A DNA stretch of 64,000 nt from Circinella umbellata. Taxonomy: Eukaryota; Mucoromycota; Mucoromycetes; Mucorales; Lichtheimiaceae. Of the stretch, positions 1 through 10,908 are shown piece after piece. The stretch is taken from positions 1-64,000 of the forward strand of contig JAIWNF010000067.1 of the NCBI GenBank assembly GCA_025093555.1, read 5' to 3'. How positions within the stretch are numbered: the stretch's first letter is position 1; each line of letters starts with the position of its first letter. The translations under genes and the position numbers were made by a program. The notes beneath the pieces were generated by a model. It was not told where the DNA came from and searched no databases. It was given only the letters and a program-made list of their open reading frames with translations.

Positions 1-1320
1 TTTTTATTCTACAACCTTTTACTCTACAACTTTTTATTTTATCAACTTTTTATTCTGCAACTTTTTATTCTGCAACTTTTTATTTTGCAACTTTTGATTC
101 CAACTTTTTGATTCTGTCAACTTTAATGCAACTACTTTTTATTCCAAACTTTTTATTCCATCAACTTTTGATTCTGTCAACTTTGATGCAATAACTTTTT
201 GATTCTACAACTTTTTATTCCGTAACTTTTTATTCCATCAACTTTTAATTCTGTCAACTTTCATGCCACAACTTTTTATTCTACTTCTTTTTATTCTATT
301 ATCTTCTTATTCTCCAACTTTTTATTCCATCAACAACTTTTTTATTCCAAAACTTTTCATTCTGTAACTTTTTATCATATAACTTTTTATTTTGTTAACT
401 TTCATTGTATTATCTGTTTAATCTATAACTTTTTATTCTATATTTTTTTATTTTAGAATCTTTTATTCTGCTATCTTTTGATTCTAAAATTTTTTATTGT
501 GTCATCATTTATCATAGAACTTTTTATCATACCAATGTTTTATTACATTATTATTTGATTCTATCAATAGTTTATTCTATCAATGTTTTACTCAATTAAT
601 ATTTTACTTCATCAATGTTTTATACAGTAGCTTTTTATTACATCTACTTTTATACTAATTTCTTGTTGTTTCATTGTCCTTTTACTTCATTAATATTTTA
701 CTTTTATTCAGTCATCTTTTAATTCTATCAGTTTTTTTATTCTATAGTTTGATATTCTATTAACTTTTATTCCATCAATGTTCTATTCTGTAGTTTTTTA
801 TTCTAGTGACTTTCAATCTATAGCTTTTATTCTGTAGCTTTTTATTCTATAAGTTTTTATTCGCAACTTTATATTCTATAACTTTTTATCCTATCAACTT
901 TTGTTCTGTAACTTTACATCTAATTAAAGATTTATTGAACATCTTTTTGTTTCATCTACTTTTATATTATTGTCTTTTAATTCTGTTTTCTTTTGTATCA
1001 TTTATATTTTACTCTGTAGCTATTATTCTATAAACTTTTATTCTATTATCTTTTAATTCGATCATTTTTTTATTGCATGTACTTTTATTATATTAATATT
1101 CTATTCTATATCTTTTTAGTCTATTAACTTTTATTTTATAGCTTTTTATTTTATAGCTTTTTATTTTATAGCTTTTATTCTAGTAATGTTTATTCTATTG
1201 TCTTTTTATTTCATCAAGTTTTTATTTCTATAGCTTTTTACTCCGTAACTTTTTATTATATAGTATTTCAATCTGTCAAGTTTTTATTCTATAGCTTTTT
1301 ACTCTGTAACTTTTTATAAT
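1..1320. repeat. Degenerate short-unit AT-rich tandem repeat
   Basis: The stretch is built from an imperfect unit of about 13-17 bases of the form CAACTTTTTATTCTG, repeated dozens of times with variants such as TATAGCTTTTTATTCTA. One strand is almost purine-free across the array. No open reading frame or RNA gene is visible. The same array resumes after the inserted element at 1321-1721, and scattered units recur around 2860-2955. A satellite-like or low-complexity block is the simplest description; no telomere-type repeat is seen. Confidence 0.85.
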
Positions 1321-1721
1321 AGGGTGTCTCAAACATCAAAATTTGTGCAAATATTCACAAACAGATATTCGCAGCGGAATCTGAAAGTAGCCAATCAGAG
1401 AAGAGACCCTCTCGCTGTAAGATGAGATTTTGTTAAAAAAAATGATAGTACATTCTAATAAAAATAATCATCTAATGTATTATATATATATAAATCCATG
1501 AATAGCTATATAGACTCATAACAATATAGTTTTAACATAGAATATCTTTATACTTAAAAAAAATATTTTTTATATGAATATTCGTGAAATTCATGCTTTT
1601 TACGCCGATTTTTGAGAAGTACGAATATTCGTACACCGACCAATCAAAATCGCTCCTTACAAATATTGAAAATCTGCTGATTTTCAATATTTGCAAAAAT
1701 TTGGGATGTTTGAGACACCCT
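1321..1721. mobile_element. Small non-autonomous inverted-repeat element (MITE-like)
   Basis: The element starts AGGGTGTCTCAAACATC and ends with the inverse, GATGTTTGAGACACCCT. Imperfect inverted-repeat homology continues to about 35 bases. It is 401 bp long with no coding potential. It interrupts the flanking tandem repeat. Comparison with a sister repeat unit at 1249-1272 suggests that removing the element plus one copy of AAT restores the unit, so a 3-bp target duplication fits best; a TA duplication read one base inward is the alternative. A 15-bp perfect hairpin lies inside at 1660-1693. The parent superfamily is undecided (PIF/Harbinger-like or Tc1/mariner-like). Confidence 0.8.
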
Positions 1722-1831
1722 AATATAGTATTTTAATCTATCAACTCTTTATCCTACAACTTTTATTCCATATCTTCTTATTCTACAGTTTTTATTTCAG
1801 TAATGTTTATTCTAAAACTTTTTATTCTATA
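1722..1831. repeat. Continuation of the short tandem repeat
   Basis: The same CTTTTTATTC-type units resume directly after the inserted element and fade out at the LTR-like sequence that begins near 1832. Confidence 0.7.
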
Positions 1832-1990
1832 TGTTATATCAATCAAAACTAATAAAATAAAAGAAATATCAAAGAGTAAAAGAGACATAAAAGAAGATAA
1901 TAGAACTGAAGTTTTTATAATAGAACATTATTACTATTTAAATTAAATTCTAATCAATAGCTAAGTGTATTAATATATATATATGAAATA
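1832..1990 (+). repeat. Diverged LTR fragment
   Basis: The sequence begins TGTTATATCAATCAAA, followed by AATAAAATAAA, then GAGACATAAAAG and an AATAGAACTGAAG-like stretch, in the same order as the start of the solo LTR at 7755-8174. The right end cannot be matched and no target duplication was found. It appears to be an old or truncated copy of the same LTR family. Confidence 0.55.
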
Positions 1991-3340
1991 ATAATAGATG
2001 TATTTACCAATATTATCAACTACTTGGTTATGCTTTTTATACTTAATACTCTTTGTTCTTATACTTATGATCATCTAATACCTTCAATATCTAATACTAT
2101 AGATAATTTTGTAATACTACTTTGATCTTCTTTTCTTATATCTAGTTACTCTTTTTTTATTTGATTATGCTATATTATCTAGTCAAGTTTTATTTCTTTT
2201 CTTTTTGTATTTAATATATCAATACTAGATTAAAAACCTTAATATAGCAATACTATATCTAAGTAATATATAGTCAAAATCATAGCTTTATATTTTTATA
2301 CTACGTAGAGATGATATACTTTGATGTTTTTTTACTTGTTAGAAAATCCGTACTCTAAATAGTAAAAGTGCTGTATTATTTCCTTACATGATATAGTACT
2401 ATAGCCTAAAATTTTAGTAGTCATATTAGCTTATAATAACCTATACGTGGACTAAATTTCACATTTCTATTTCTTATATTCAGTAAGATACTTCATTTCA
2501 AGTCATAAAAATATAAAAGTCTGCGGAGTAGCTTAGTAAAAAAAAGTAGTGAAATGCATGATAAAAAAGTGGTGAAATGACCTAAAATATATTTAAAGCA
2601 TTAATATATTTGTTTTAATTATTATCTCCTTATCTGGTATAGTACAATGACCTAAAAAAACTTTTATAAAATTAACTAATTATGACCTATATGTAGTCAA
2701 GCTTTCATAACTCTGCCAATTATATTCTACAAGCTATTCAACTTTAAGGTTAAAAAGTAATGAATTTTTACCGAAATGCCTAGCAAAAAAGTGGTGAAAT
2801 GGCATAAATAGTTGTAGCAGTTCAAATTATATTTTATTATCTTTTTATCACTCTATCTTATATTATTAATATTTTATACTATTATCTTTCTATTCTATTA
2901 ATGTATTATCTACTATCTTTTTATTCCGCAACTTTTTATTCTATTATCTTCCTATTTTGATAAAACTATGGAGAGATAGTCACAAAGAACGAATATAGAT
3001 ATGATAGATAATATAAACATGAAGAATAATATAACCACACAGGTAGAGAATAGAATATAGGGTAGATAAAAAGATATCCTTTTATTTAATAAAATAATCT
3101 ACTATTTATATATTCCCAAAAATACCACAGATACATACAATAATGATAATAATAATAATAATGTTACTGCAGATGATAATGATGAGTACTAAAATAATAG
3201 TAATAATAATACTGCAGATGTAGTGTTAAACAATAATAGAGAAATAAAAGAGAGCCACAGTAAAGAAGTATATTTGGTTATTTAGTATTAAAAATAACCA
3301 ATTAATAATTACAATTTCAAAAAAAAAAAATCAAGTTTCT
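1991..3340. other. AT-rich intergenic stretch, no gene seen
   Basis: No convincing coding frame is present. It contains a short return of the CTTTTTATTC units (about 2860-2955), two nearby copies of AAAAAGTGGTGAAATG (about 2562 and 2785), and AAT-type microsatellite runs (about 3140-3215). Confidence 0.6.
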
Positions 3341-3407
3341 GCAAAAGGATTTGAACCCCTAATATTAGATTAAGGGTCCATCTTACGACCACTGCACTAT
3401 TTAAACC
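3341..3407 (-). tRNA. tRNA-like sequence or pseudo-tRNA (pol III unit)
   Basis: Read on the minus strand, this stretch has a good internal A-box match (TAGTGCAGTGG) and, about 35 bases on, a B-box match (GGTTCAAATCC). A run of about 12 T residues follows the 3' end on that strand, as expected of a pol III terminator. The folded structure is poor: the D-stem is imperfect and I could not place a 7-nt anticodon loop with U at position 33, nor a paired acceptor stem. I therefore call it a degenerate tRNA or the head of a tRNA-derived SINE rather than a functional tRNA. Confidence 0.45.
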
Positions 3408-3868
3408 TTTTATAATTTATGTTATTCAGATTATATAGGATGCGCGCTTTAAAAAAACTGCGAAGTTCGTGACTCCAAAAAGGAAACTTTTTTTATAAAA
3501 CCTCAAGTCCCATTGAGTCCAGCAAAGTCCCCAAAATTTCAAACTCAAAGGGACGTCGGGAATAGTAAGCCAATTATTTTATGCAAAAGTGAAAAATAAG
3601 TGCTTTATTTGCACTCCAAGTCCCCACTCAAAATATAGAAGTCCCCTGCCTGCATAACACTAAAAAGACTATCCTTCCTTTATTTTTTTCCTCATCATTT
3701 TTTTTTTACATATGGGTACCTTCATTATGGGAAGAAAGAATCAATCGATACTTGTTCTAAGAACATGGATAGCAGATAGAATATTCACACACCTCAACAG
3801 GCAACAGTTTCGCATTCGGTTATATGTTCAATCGAAAGGCAATAGAAAATGGTCATACGAGCCAACAC
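3408..3868. other. Intergenic, no gene seen
   Basis: The stretch contains several AAGTCCCC/GAGTCC-type repeats (3505-3650). A 76-codon open frame from 3712 runs into the repeat at 3869. It shows no recognisable domain and is probably fortuitous. Confidence 0.5.
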
Positions 3869-3985
3869 ACACCGTAAAAAAAAATCCTGTAAATACTGTT
3901 AAATCCTGTAAAAATCCTATAAATACTGTTAAATCCTGTTAAAAGCTCTAATTCACAGGATTTACAGGATTATTAAACTACGATT
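3869..3985. repeat. Left terminal/subterminal repeat array
   Basis: Short units such as AAATCCTGTAAATACTGTT occur three to four times, partly palindromic with the ACAGGATTTACAGGATT stretch that follows. The units are the inverse complement of those at 17820-18098, consistent with one inverted terminal array of the large element. Confidence 0.6.
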
Positions 3986-4402
3986 AAAAGTCCACCACTC
4001 AAATACCCATTGGCCCGAAAAATGAAGTCTAACCCATAATAGTATGCTGATATTGACCAATTATAAACCATTTTTAATAATAGTAACATTCATCTCCGTT
4101 TTCATTTTGTTGATCAAAAAAAAAATTATATAGCCAGCAGTAGTAATAATATTTTTGTTTATATTTTTTTTATTTCATTTCTCTGCTATTATAGTCAAAA
4201 AATCATATTATTTAATGTTTATTAATAAAGTAGATCTCAATAATAGCAATTGATGATAAAAAGTACTAAAATAGAATGAAAAACAAATAGGCATATTACG
4301 AGATACCTACTACAGTATTATTGCAATTTGCCATGCACCAGTATCACCACTCACAATATATAACATAATAATGATAAAAACGTTACTATACCTGGATTGT
4401 GG

Positions 4403-4464
4403 TTACCCACTTTTATCCGTTCTTCGACGGATAAACGGGCGATTGTTGTTGCTATTGCTGTTGC

Positions 4465-4510
<46 letters not shown>

Positions 4511-5762
4511 GATGCTCAAAGAGCTCGAGAGCCGTTTGCGAGCAATACTCATGGTTGATGAAGTACTATAAAAAAAACTCAATTAGTATTTCTTGAAAGC
4601 TTATACTGCTATAGTAGAATATAACCATCAAATATATCAAAATACAAATATATACATACCCATGAGTACTCGCACTCCCATCACTGTGCACGGAATGCCT
4701 AAGATATAAAAAAAAAGTTGGAGAAATATCTTGAGTCATTACACGATTATAAACAGGTTGAAGATATAACAAACATACATTGAAGCATCCCGTGTCAGTA
4801 CAGGATGTTGGGCCGCAGGGCCAGATCTAGAAAGATTATTAGAAATTCGAAATTAGCCATCTTTTAAATGTTACATTTACAGCTCGTTGTATACTACATT
4901 TATACTGTTATATACCTTGTTCCAGGAACCGAGAACTGACGGATAATCTCCCTCGATTCCTCCGAAGCCACAGTCCCAACACTTTTCAATAATTAAGTTA
5001 TAGTTAGTGTTAGAATTATATTTATTTATATTGAAAAAAGAAAGATATGGATATGGATATAGATTACCTTTGAGCATCATCGGTTCCAACACCTCCGCTA
5101 TAGTGAAACAAATATGAAAATGAGTATTCAAAAACTTTAACTATAGCTTATAAAGTTACACATTAAACCATGTTATCTTAGTATCACTAACCTTTCTTCT
5201 TTGATGCGTTGCTCCATTTCTGGAGCAACAAGAACCTGGCCATCCAGTTGTTCTCACATTGTTCGATTGGTACCCAGGGATCACCCTTTGATACCAATTC
5301 GCTGAAGAGCTTCATGATGGAGCTCATCACCCTGTGATCCTGGCTGGACCATGGCAGGCCAGCAGTCCCCTTACGAACTGCGATCGAGTTCAGTTGCTTG
5401 ATGGCAGCTTCGACATGGTTGTCCAAGCAAGCCATCTTCAGCATCTTGGTTGAATTGTCCATATTGGACAATGCCAATATGGCCGCATCAACATCAGCAA
5501 TCTTGGCATTGCGGACCTTGCCTTGCTTATTGCGCGGCTGACGAATGAACTCAACAGGAGGTTCATCGTCACCGGCTTCCTCCACAGGTTCTTCCAAGGC
5601 TTCGCCCGCCTGGTCCTTCGACGCCAGAATGAGATCCATCTTAGACTCCAAACAGTTGAGCTTCACCAAAATCATGGCTTCCACTGGGGTGACTGGTATA
5701 CCCTGATAAAGATGGTGACTCATCATCGGAATATACGAATGTTGTTGTTGTTGTTGACTCAT
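4403..5762 (-). CDS. Unrecognised multi-exon gene divergent from the transposase
   Basis: I do not recognise this protein. The first exon (5762 down to 5192) starts MSQQQQQHSYIPMM and holds a mostly helical, mixed-charge region ending in NNWMARFLLLQKWSNASKKK. Well-formed GT-AG introns then define exons 5097-5068, 4981-4916, 4826-4779, 4698-4660 and 4565-4403. Exons 2-6 share one continuous open frame with natural composition, ending in a Ser/Thr/Asn-rich tail encoded by a (GTT)n microsatellite at 4443-4511 and a TAA at 4405-4403. Exon 1 joins that frame only with one extra base; as it stands, splicing gives a stop in exon 4. The gene sits head-to-head with the transposase, about 200 bp apart, so it may be an accessory gene of the same element, like the second gene of CACTA transposons. 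That is inference. It may be broken. Confidence 0.5.
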
Positions 5763-5965
5763 TATATAAAAAAAATTGAGAAAATAAAAGGGGGGGGTAC
5801 GTACTTTCAAGAGCCAGCATTTATATACAATATTGGCTGACCTCAAATTGTCACTTAAAAAATTTTAAATCATGAATCTTGATCATTACTGCTTAACCCG
5901 CTTGAAAGTTATTCATTACTCCTTTTTTAAAAACTTTATTAATAACAGAAAACCTTCGAATCGAA
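5763..5965. promoter_or_regulatory. Divergent promoter region
   Basis: This 203-bp gap separates two genes transcribed away from each other. It is AT-rich with an 8-base G run and a TATATAA-like motif close to the minus-strand start. No defined promoter element can be asserted beyond the geometry. Confidence 0.4.
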
Positions 5966-8900
5966 ATGCGTGGAAAGACAAAACAATGTATTTGGTGCAA
6001 CAGACCTGTTTTTAAAGTACATCTTAGACAACATGAGGACAATGAATGCGAAAAGAACCCTTACACTGATCCTAACAATCCCATTGAACCTCCAACTAAG
6101 AGACAACGAAGAAGCGTCGGTATAACTAGCTTGCCAAGTCGCGCTATACCTGAAAGTAATATTACTTCTGTTTTTTCTCATTCCAATGATGTTTTTTGCT
6201 GAGCTCAATACTAATATTTCTATTACTAACAATAATTTAGCAGCAGATGTGAATCATGATGACTATTCCTTTGATCAAGACTATGATGACGATGTATATG
6301 ATGATGGTGTTTTTGATTATGGCGATAATAATACGATGGCTTCATCCTCTGAACCATCTAATATTCACGATGCACAGGCACTTGCACGTTTTTTTACGTC
6401 AATCCAGCTAGAGACGTCAATAGATCATGATGAAGAAGATTTTACTTCATTTAACGAGGACATTGATATTGATATGATGGACGACGACACTATTGATGTT
6501 ATCAACAATGATGATAACAATGTAGTTTTTGCAGTAATTGATGAAATGCAACCCTCCGTTAGCATCACAACTAACGAAAGGGATCCAATTATATGCAACG
6601 TCCCTCCCATGAAAGAATTAGACGAACAACTGAAAAGAAGCGTCGAATTGTACCAAATTGTACAAGAGAAAAATATTACGGATGATGCATACTCCCGTAT
6701 TTTGAAATTTATCAATGAATGCCTTGCCAGTAAAGAGCTAGGTAAAAATAAAATTGCAGAATGACTAATATATCGAATTTATGGTACTTATATTAAAGAG
6801 TTATGTAGCTGGAAAACCGATCCTGTCAAAGTATAAGGCCGAAACTAAAATCACTGAGCAGTATCCTATTAAACCAGTCTATTATGATTATTGTCAAAAC
6901 GGCTGTCAGATATATACAGACTATGTCTCGATTGGATGCCCATGTGGTCAGAAACGATACAAGGAAAATGATAATAGCAACCTTCAAGCTGTATCAACAA
7001 TGTTGTATATGCCATTAGCTGAACAAATAGCAGCATTAATTGCGAATGACATGAGACAAAAAAAGTTGATGACTTTAATGAATCGTGAAAGTGAAGAGGA
7101 AGGAGTGCATGAGGATATATTCGATGGAAATATGTATAAGAAGCAGAAAAGTTTGTTTAAAAAAGATTTGGATATTGCGATCTCATTATATATTGATGGA
7201 TTTGCACCTTTTAATAAGGGGAAAATTAGTATGATGATCTTCAATATTATTATTTTAAACCTCTCGCCAAAAGAACGGTACGATAAGTCTACTATATATA
7301 TATATATATTTAAAATAACACGTACTAAAAACACATTTTCAATTAAAGGTATAAAAATGAAAATATGATTCAAGTCTGTGTATTGCCAGTCAAGCCAAAA
7401 TCGATGGACAATTTCCTAGAACCTCTATTTATTGAACTACGCAAACTCTAAACAGCCAGTCTAGAAGTTAGATGTGGTGCCAGTGTGTTTCGGTTAAATG
7501 TTCACTTAATGCTCACGAGCGGTGATATAGTTGCCGTTCAAGAGCTCATTCATCATTCATACCAAGCCCTGTATGGATGCCGAATATGCCCTATCAAGAC
7601 TGTGAAGGCGTTAAGTCCCGAAGGTGTTGGTAATGGGAATTACTTCTCAGGCTTGCGTAATAATGTTCAACAATTTCGTGACATTATGCATTACACAGAT
7701 GGCGCTCCAGTAAGTGATTGTTAACCATGAAGTGAATCAAATGCACTTACTGTATGTTATATCAATCAAATATAATAAAATAAAGAGACGTTAAAAAGTC
7801 AACGAGACCCAAAAGAACAATAATTGAACTAAAGTTTATTAAAATAAAATATTATCTCTATTTATATGAATCTTATTATCAGTGGGATATATTGATATGT
7901 GTATACGTAAGATTTATATCTGTCATGGCCGTGTGAATTATGAATATAAGATTAATGATATTAAGATTAGACTTTGAGCGGTTGACGATATGATATATCT
8001 ATGCAGCTGTAACCTTATATCACTATAGAAGACGGACTTCTGTGTTCTTATAAATCATGGTCCAAATAGGGAAATACACGAAATGTCAGCAAAGCATAAT
8101 TAAAGATACGCTATACTTTAATAATTAGAATGACAAATAATTATCTTTATGAATAATATGTGTTGGATACAACACTGTACATATTATAATATAGGAATTT
8201 TCGATAAAAAAGAAAACAAAATTCGCAGAATTGGAGAGTTTCCATGGGGCGTCGTTTTTCGGTTTAGATGAAATGCACTTGATTGGGACCAACGTGTCAA
8301 AGCGTATCTGGGAAATGGTTAGTGGATCATTGAAAAATACCACCACAATGTTTGAATTAAGCAATGCAGCAAGGCAAGTGATTGGAAGTTCCGTTAAAAC
8401 ATCGACCAGTACCATCCCTTCGTTTATCTTTGAAGGTGACTTTAGAAGTAAGTTGGAAGATTAACATATGTAATGTACATAACTACGACTTACTCGATAT
8501 ATAATAGATTACCATACAAAGCCTGGTAACATGAGAGCGGTCGATTGGACATGTTTCTTAATGTTTGTGGTCTCTACTATGGTATGTGACATGTTGGAAT
8601 TACAACTTGGGACGGAAGCAGAAGATGTCATTAATGCATTAGCTTCCCTGGTTACAGGGTGTGCTATTGCATTATCTTGGCGGATAACTGAAGAAGACAT
8701 CATAAAGATGGAAAGGTATGAGATTTTATTAGAATAACTACATATATATATATATGTACATATGGGTTTAATATGATATCAATTGATGGATGAATGTAGC
8801 TCCTTTATTAAATGGCATCAACATATGCATGACGTGGTCCCAACAAATATGCATTACTTACAGCATATACCGGAGATGGTTAGGTTGCTTGGACCACTTT

Positions 8901-9883
8901 GTAGTTTCAGTGCACGATCCATGGAACGTGCTATTGGTAAGTCAAATGTCTCGATATTTTAAATTGTATATTCACAAAATTCTTCTAAAACATTGGAGAA
9001 CTATTTTTAGGATTCTTAAAGAAGCGCATTAAGTCACAAAAGAATCCAGGTGTCAATGCTGGTAATATACTTCGTCGCCAGCAAGCTTGTAGATACTACA
9101 GCTCACTTTTAGAAGATAGACAGGTACCGCATGAAAACATGGATAATACTCGACCAACAGCAGCTTATTCATTAGAAATCACAGATGAAGAATTCAGTGG
9201 CCCTCTTTCTGACGATGTAGAACTGTGGGATCATTTTGAACGCAAAGTTGATGATTATAGTGACGTTAATCTGAGACACTACTTGGTTAAGTTCTGGTGA
9301 CGAAAATTCCCAGATGATAGAGTTGGATGGAATTCTATTAACGACAGCATTATTGTAGGCAGACGGCTTTATATGAATGAAGTGGTGTATGATGCGATGA
9401 AGACGAAGAGGAAGACAGATAAATTGTGCCATTTTGTGAAAATGGATATAGAGGTGGATCAAAAAAAAAGCTCGTCACAATGCACCGAAGGATATGCAAA
9501 TACAATCATATTTTGGAGAAGCAATCATATACTTCGCACATGAATATAATGGTAATATGAAAAGATTCACTGGTAGGTTAAACACTGCAAAATTTAACAG
9601 TTTAAATCCATTGGTAGGTGAAAAGCATATTTTATGCTTAATAGATATTTTGAATGGCGTGGAGCTCAATGGTGCGGGTTGTCCGTATGGTCCGTATGGT
9701 ATAGGTCATACGGGTGGTAAACGTTATGTTGTTGAAGCAGAAGCAATCACATGCCATGCTGGTATTTTGAAGATGCCGATGACTACTTCCACGATAAATG
9801 AAAACACAACATATCGCAACTACTACATTTATCCAAAAATGATTCCTAAATCTACACTAGCTGGTGACATTGGATTATTGTAA
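5966..9883 (+). pseudogene. Plavaka/KDZ-like transposase, decayed
   Basis: The N-terminus has a zinc-finger-like CIWCNRPVFKVHLRQHEDNEC, then an acidic Asp/Asn-rich region. The core contains YDYCQNGCQIY, a DGFAPF motif, LEVRCGASVFRLNVHLM-type segments, YGCRICPIK, FHGASFFGLDEMHL, MRAVDWTCFL and HYLQHIPEMVRLLGPL, in an order I associate with large fungal transposase-domain proteins of the Plavaka/KDZ type. Likely exons are 5966-6739, 6799-7276, about 7341-7709, 8229-8447, 8508-8715, 8800-8936 and 9011-9883, joined by GT-AG introns. The copy is broken: an apparent +1 shift in the T6 run at 6192, in-frame stops TAA at 7449 and TGA at 9298, and another +1 shift in the A9 run at 9461. A solo LTR sits in the intron after 7709. 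Family assignment is from memory of such proteins, not a search. Confidence 0.65.
7755..8174 (+). mobile_element. Solo LTR with 5-bp target duplication
   Basis: A 420-bp sequence begins TGTTATATCAATC and ends TTGGATACAACA, giving TG...CA ends with a short TGTT/AACA inverted repeat. It is flanked by CTGTA at 7750-7754 and CTGTA at 8175-8179, a perfect 5-bp target-site duplication. A second, diverged copy lies on the minus strand at 22405-22837 and a fragment at 1832. It has inserted into a transposase intron (about 7710-8228), leaving the flanking exons untouched. The solo state implies LTR-LTR recombination after insertion. Confidence 0.85.
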
Positions 9884-10284
9884 AGAAAAAACCAGAAAAC
9901 TGCCAAACATCCTGTCAAACTATTATTACTAATATTCAATTTATTTTATGCAGTTTCTTTTTATTATATTCATTTTCATATCACTTCTTTTCACATCTAT
10001 ATTTTATCTCTCCAAATCATCTTTCTCTTTTTCTTCCTCATTATTTTTTATATCTCTTACTTTCTTCATAGCTCAAAGCATGAACCTAACGATAGCTATT
10101 ATATACATCTCTCATAAGTTTAAATGCAAGTTTAATAATTCAATTAACATTATATTAGAAGTTTCAAACAGTATTTTTTATTTTATATTTTTTAGAGCTC
10201 AATATATTTTTATAGCTATATTCATCCTTCTAATTCGCCATTCCTTTCGGTTGGTATATTTTTTTACGTTTACATATTATAACA
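9884..10284. other. AT-rich stretch, no gene seen
   Basis: A 125-codon open frame here is almost entirely Phe/Ile/Ser/Leu from T-rich DNA and is very probably fortuitous. The stretch separates the transposase stop from the target duplication of the gypsy element. Confidence 0.5.
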
Positions 10285-10289
10285 GTTTT

Positions 10290-10474
10290 TGTTATAGACT
10301 AGTCCTGTCTATAGTGAACTTTTAACCAGGTCAATAAATGATACAGTAGAAAAAGAGGTAAATTTTTTATTTTTCCAGCCCAGCAGCCCTTTTATACTGC
10401 TGAACCGGCTTGTACAACCCATATAACCATGAGTTCGCTTTTACCGAAGTCTGCCTGTTACCAAGTCTGTAACA
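10290..10474 (-). repeat. 3' LTR of the chromovirus
   Basis: The LTR begins TGTTACAGACTTGG and ends GTCTATAACA on the minus strand. It holds a TATAAAAGG promoter motif at 10396-10388 and an AATAAA-type A-rich signal shortly after. Confidence 0.92.
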
Positions 10475-10486
10475 CTCTCCCCCTCT
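10475..10486 (-). other. Polypurine tract
   Basis: On the minus strand AGAGGGGGAGAG abuts the 3' LTR directly, the expected position and composition of the plus-strand primer of a gypsy element. Confidence 0.9.
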
Positions 10487-10908
10487 AGTACTAGGAATAC
10501 AACAAAATATACAATAGTATAAGATATCTAAGCTAGGGGGTAGTAAACAGGTAATAAAAATAGTGGAATAAAATAAGTAAAATAATAAAGTAATAAAATA
10601 ATAAAAGAAAAGAAAAGGAATAAAATAAAGTACTTTGAGTTTCAAAGAATAAATAAAAGAATATGAGAGAAGGAATCTGAGGAGTTAAAATTTAGGTTTG
10701 AGAGAGAGGATTTTGGGTTTAAATAGGAATAAAGCTGAAATAAAAACTTTTTCATTTCGGTGATACAAACAAATAGGTGTAAGGTGTTGAATACAAAATA
10801 ATATATATATTTTTTGGGTACTGTTTTAAAAACTTTACTCCTTTTTTCACAAAGTTGTTTTTACCTTGCTATTTGCTACCCTTTTTTCTTTTTTTTATTA
10901 TTATTATT

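Noticed and set aside
4371..4571. Plus-strand frame with poly-Leu/poly-Val
   Set aside because: It is the complement of the GTT microsatellite that forms the Asn-rich tail of the minus-strand gene.
5187..5846. Start of the divergent gene at 5846
   Set aside because: The added 28 residues are hydrophobic and AT-driven; the ATG at 5762 begins protein-like sequence.
9948..10325. 125-codon plus-strand frame rich in Phe/Ile/Ser
   Set aside because: Composition is that of translated T-rich DNA, with no domain, and it runs into the LTR; not a membrane protein gene.
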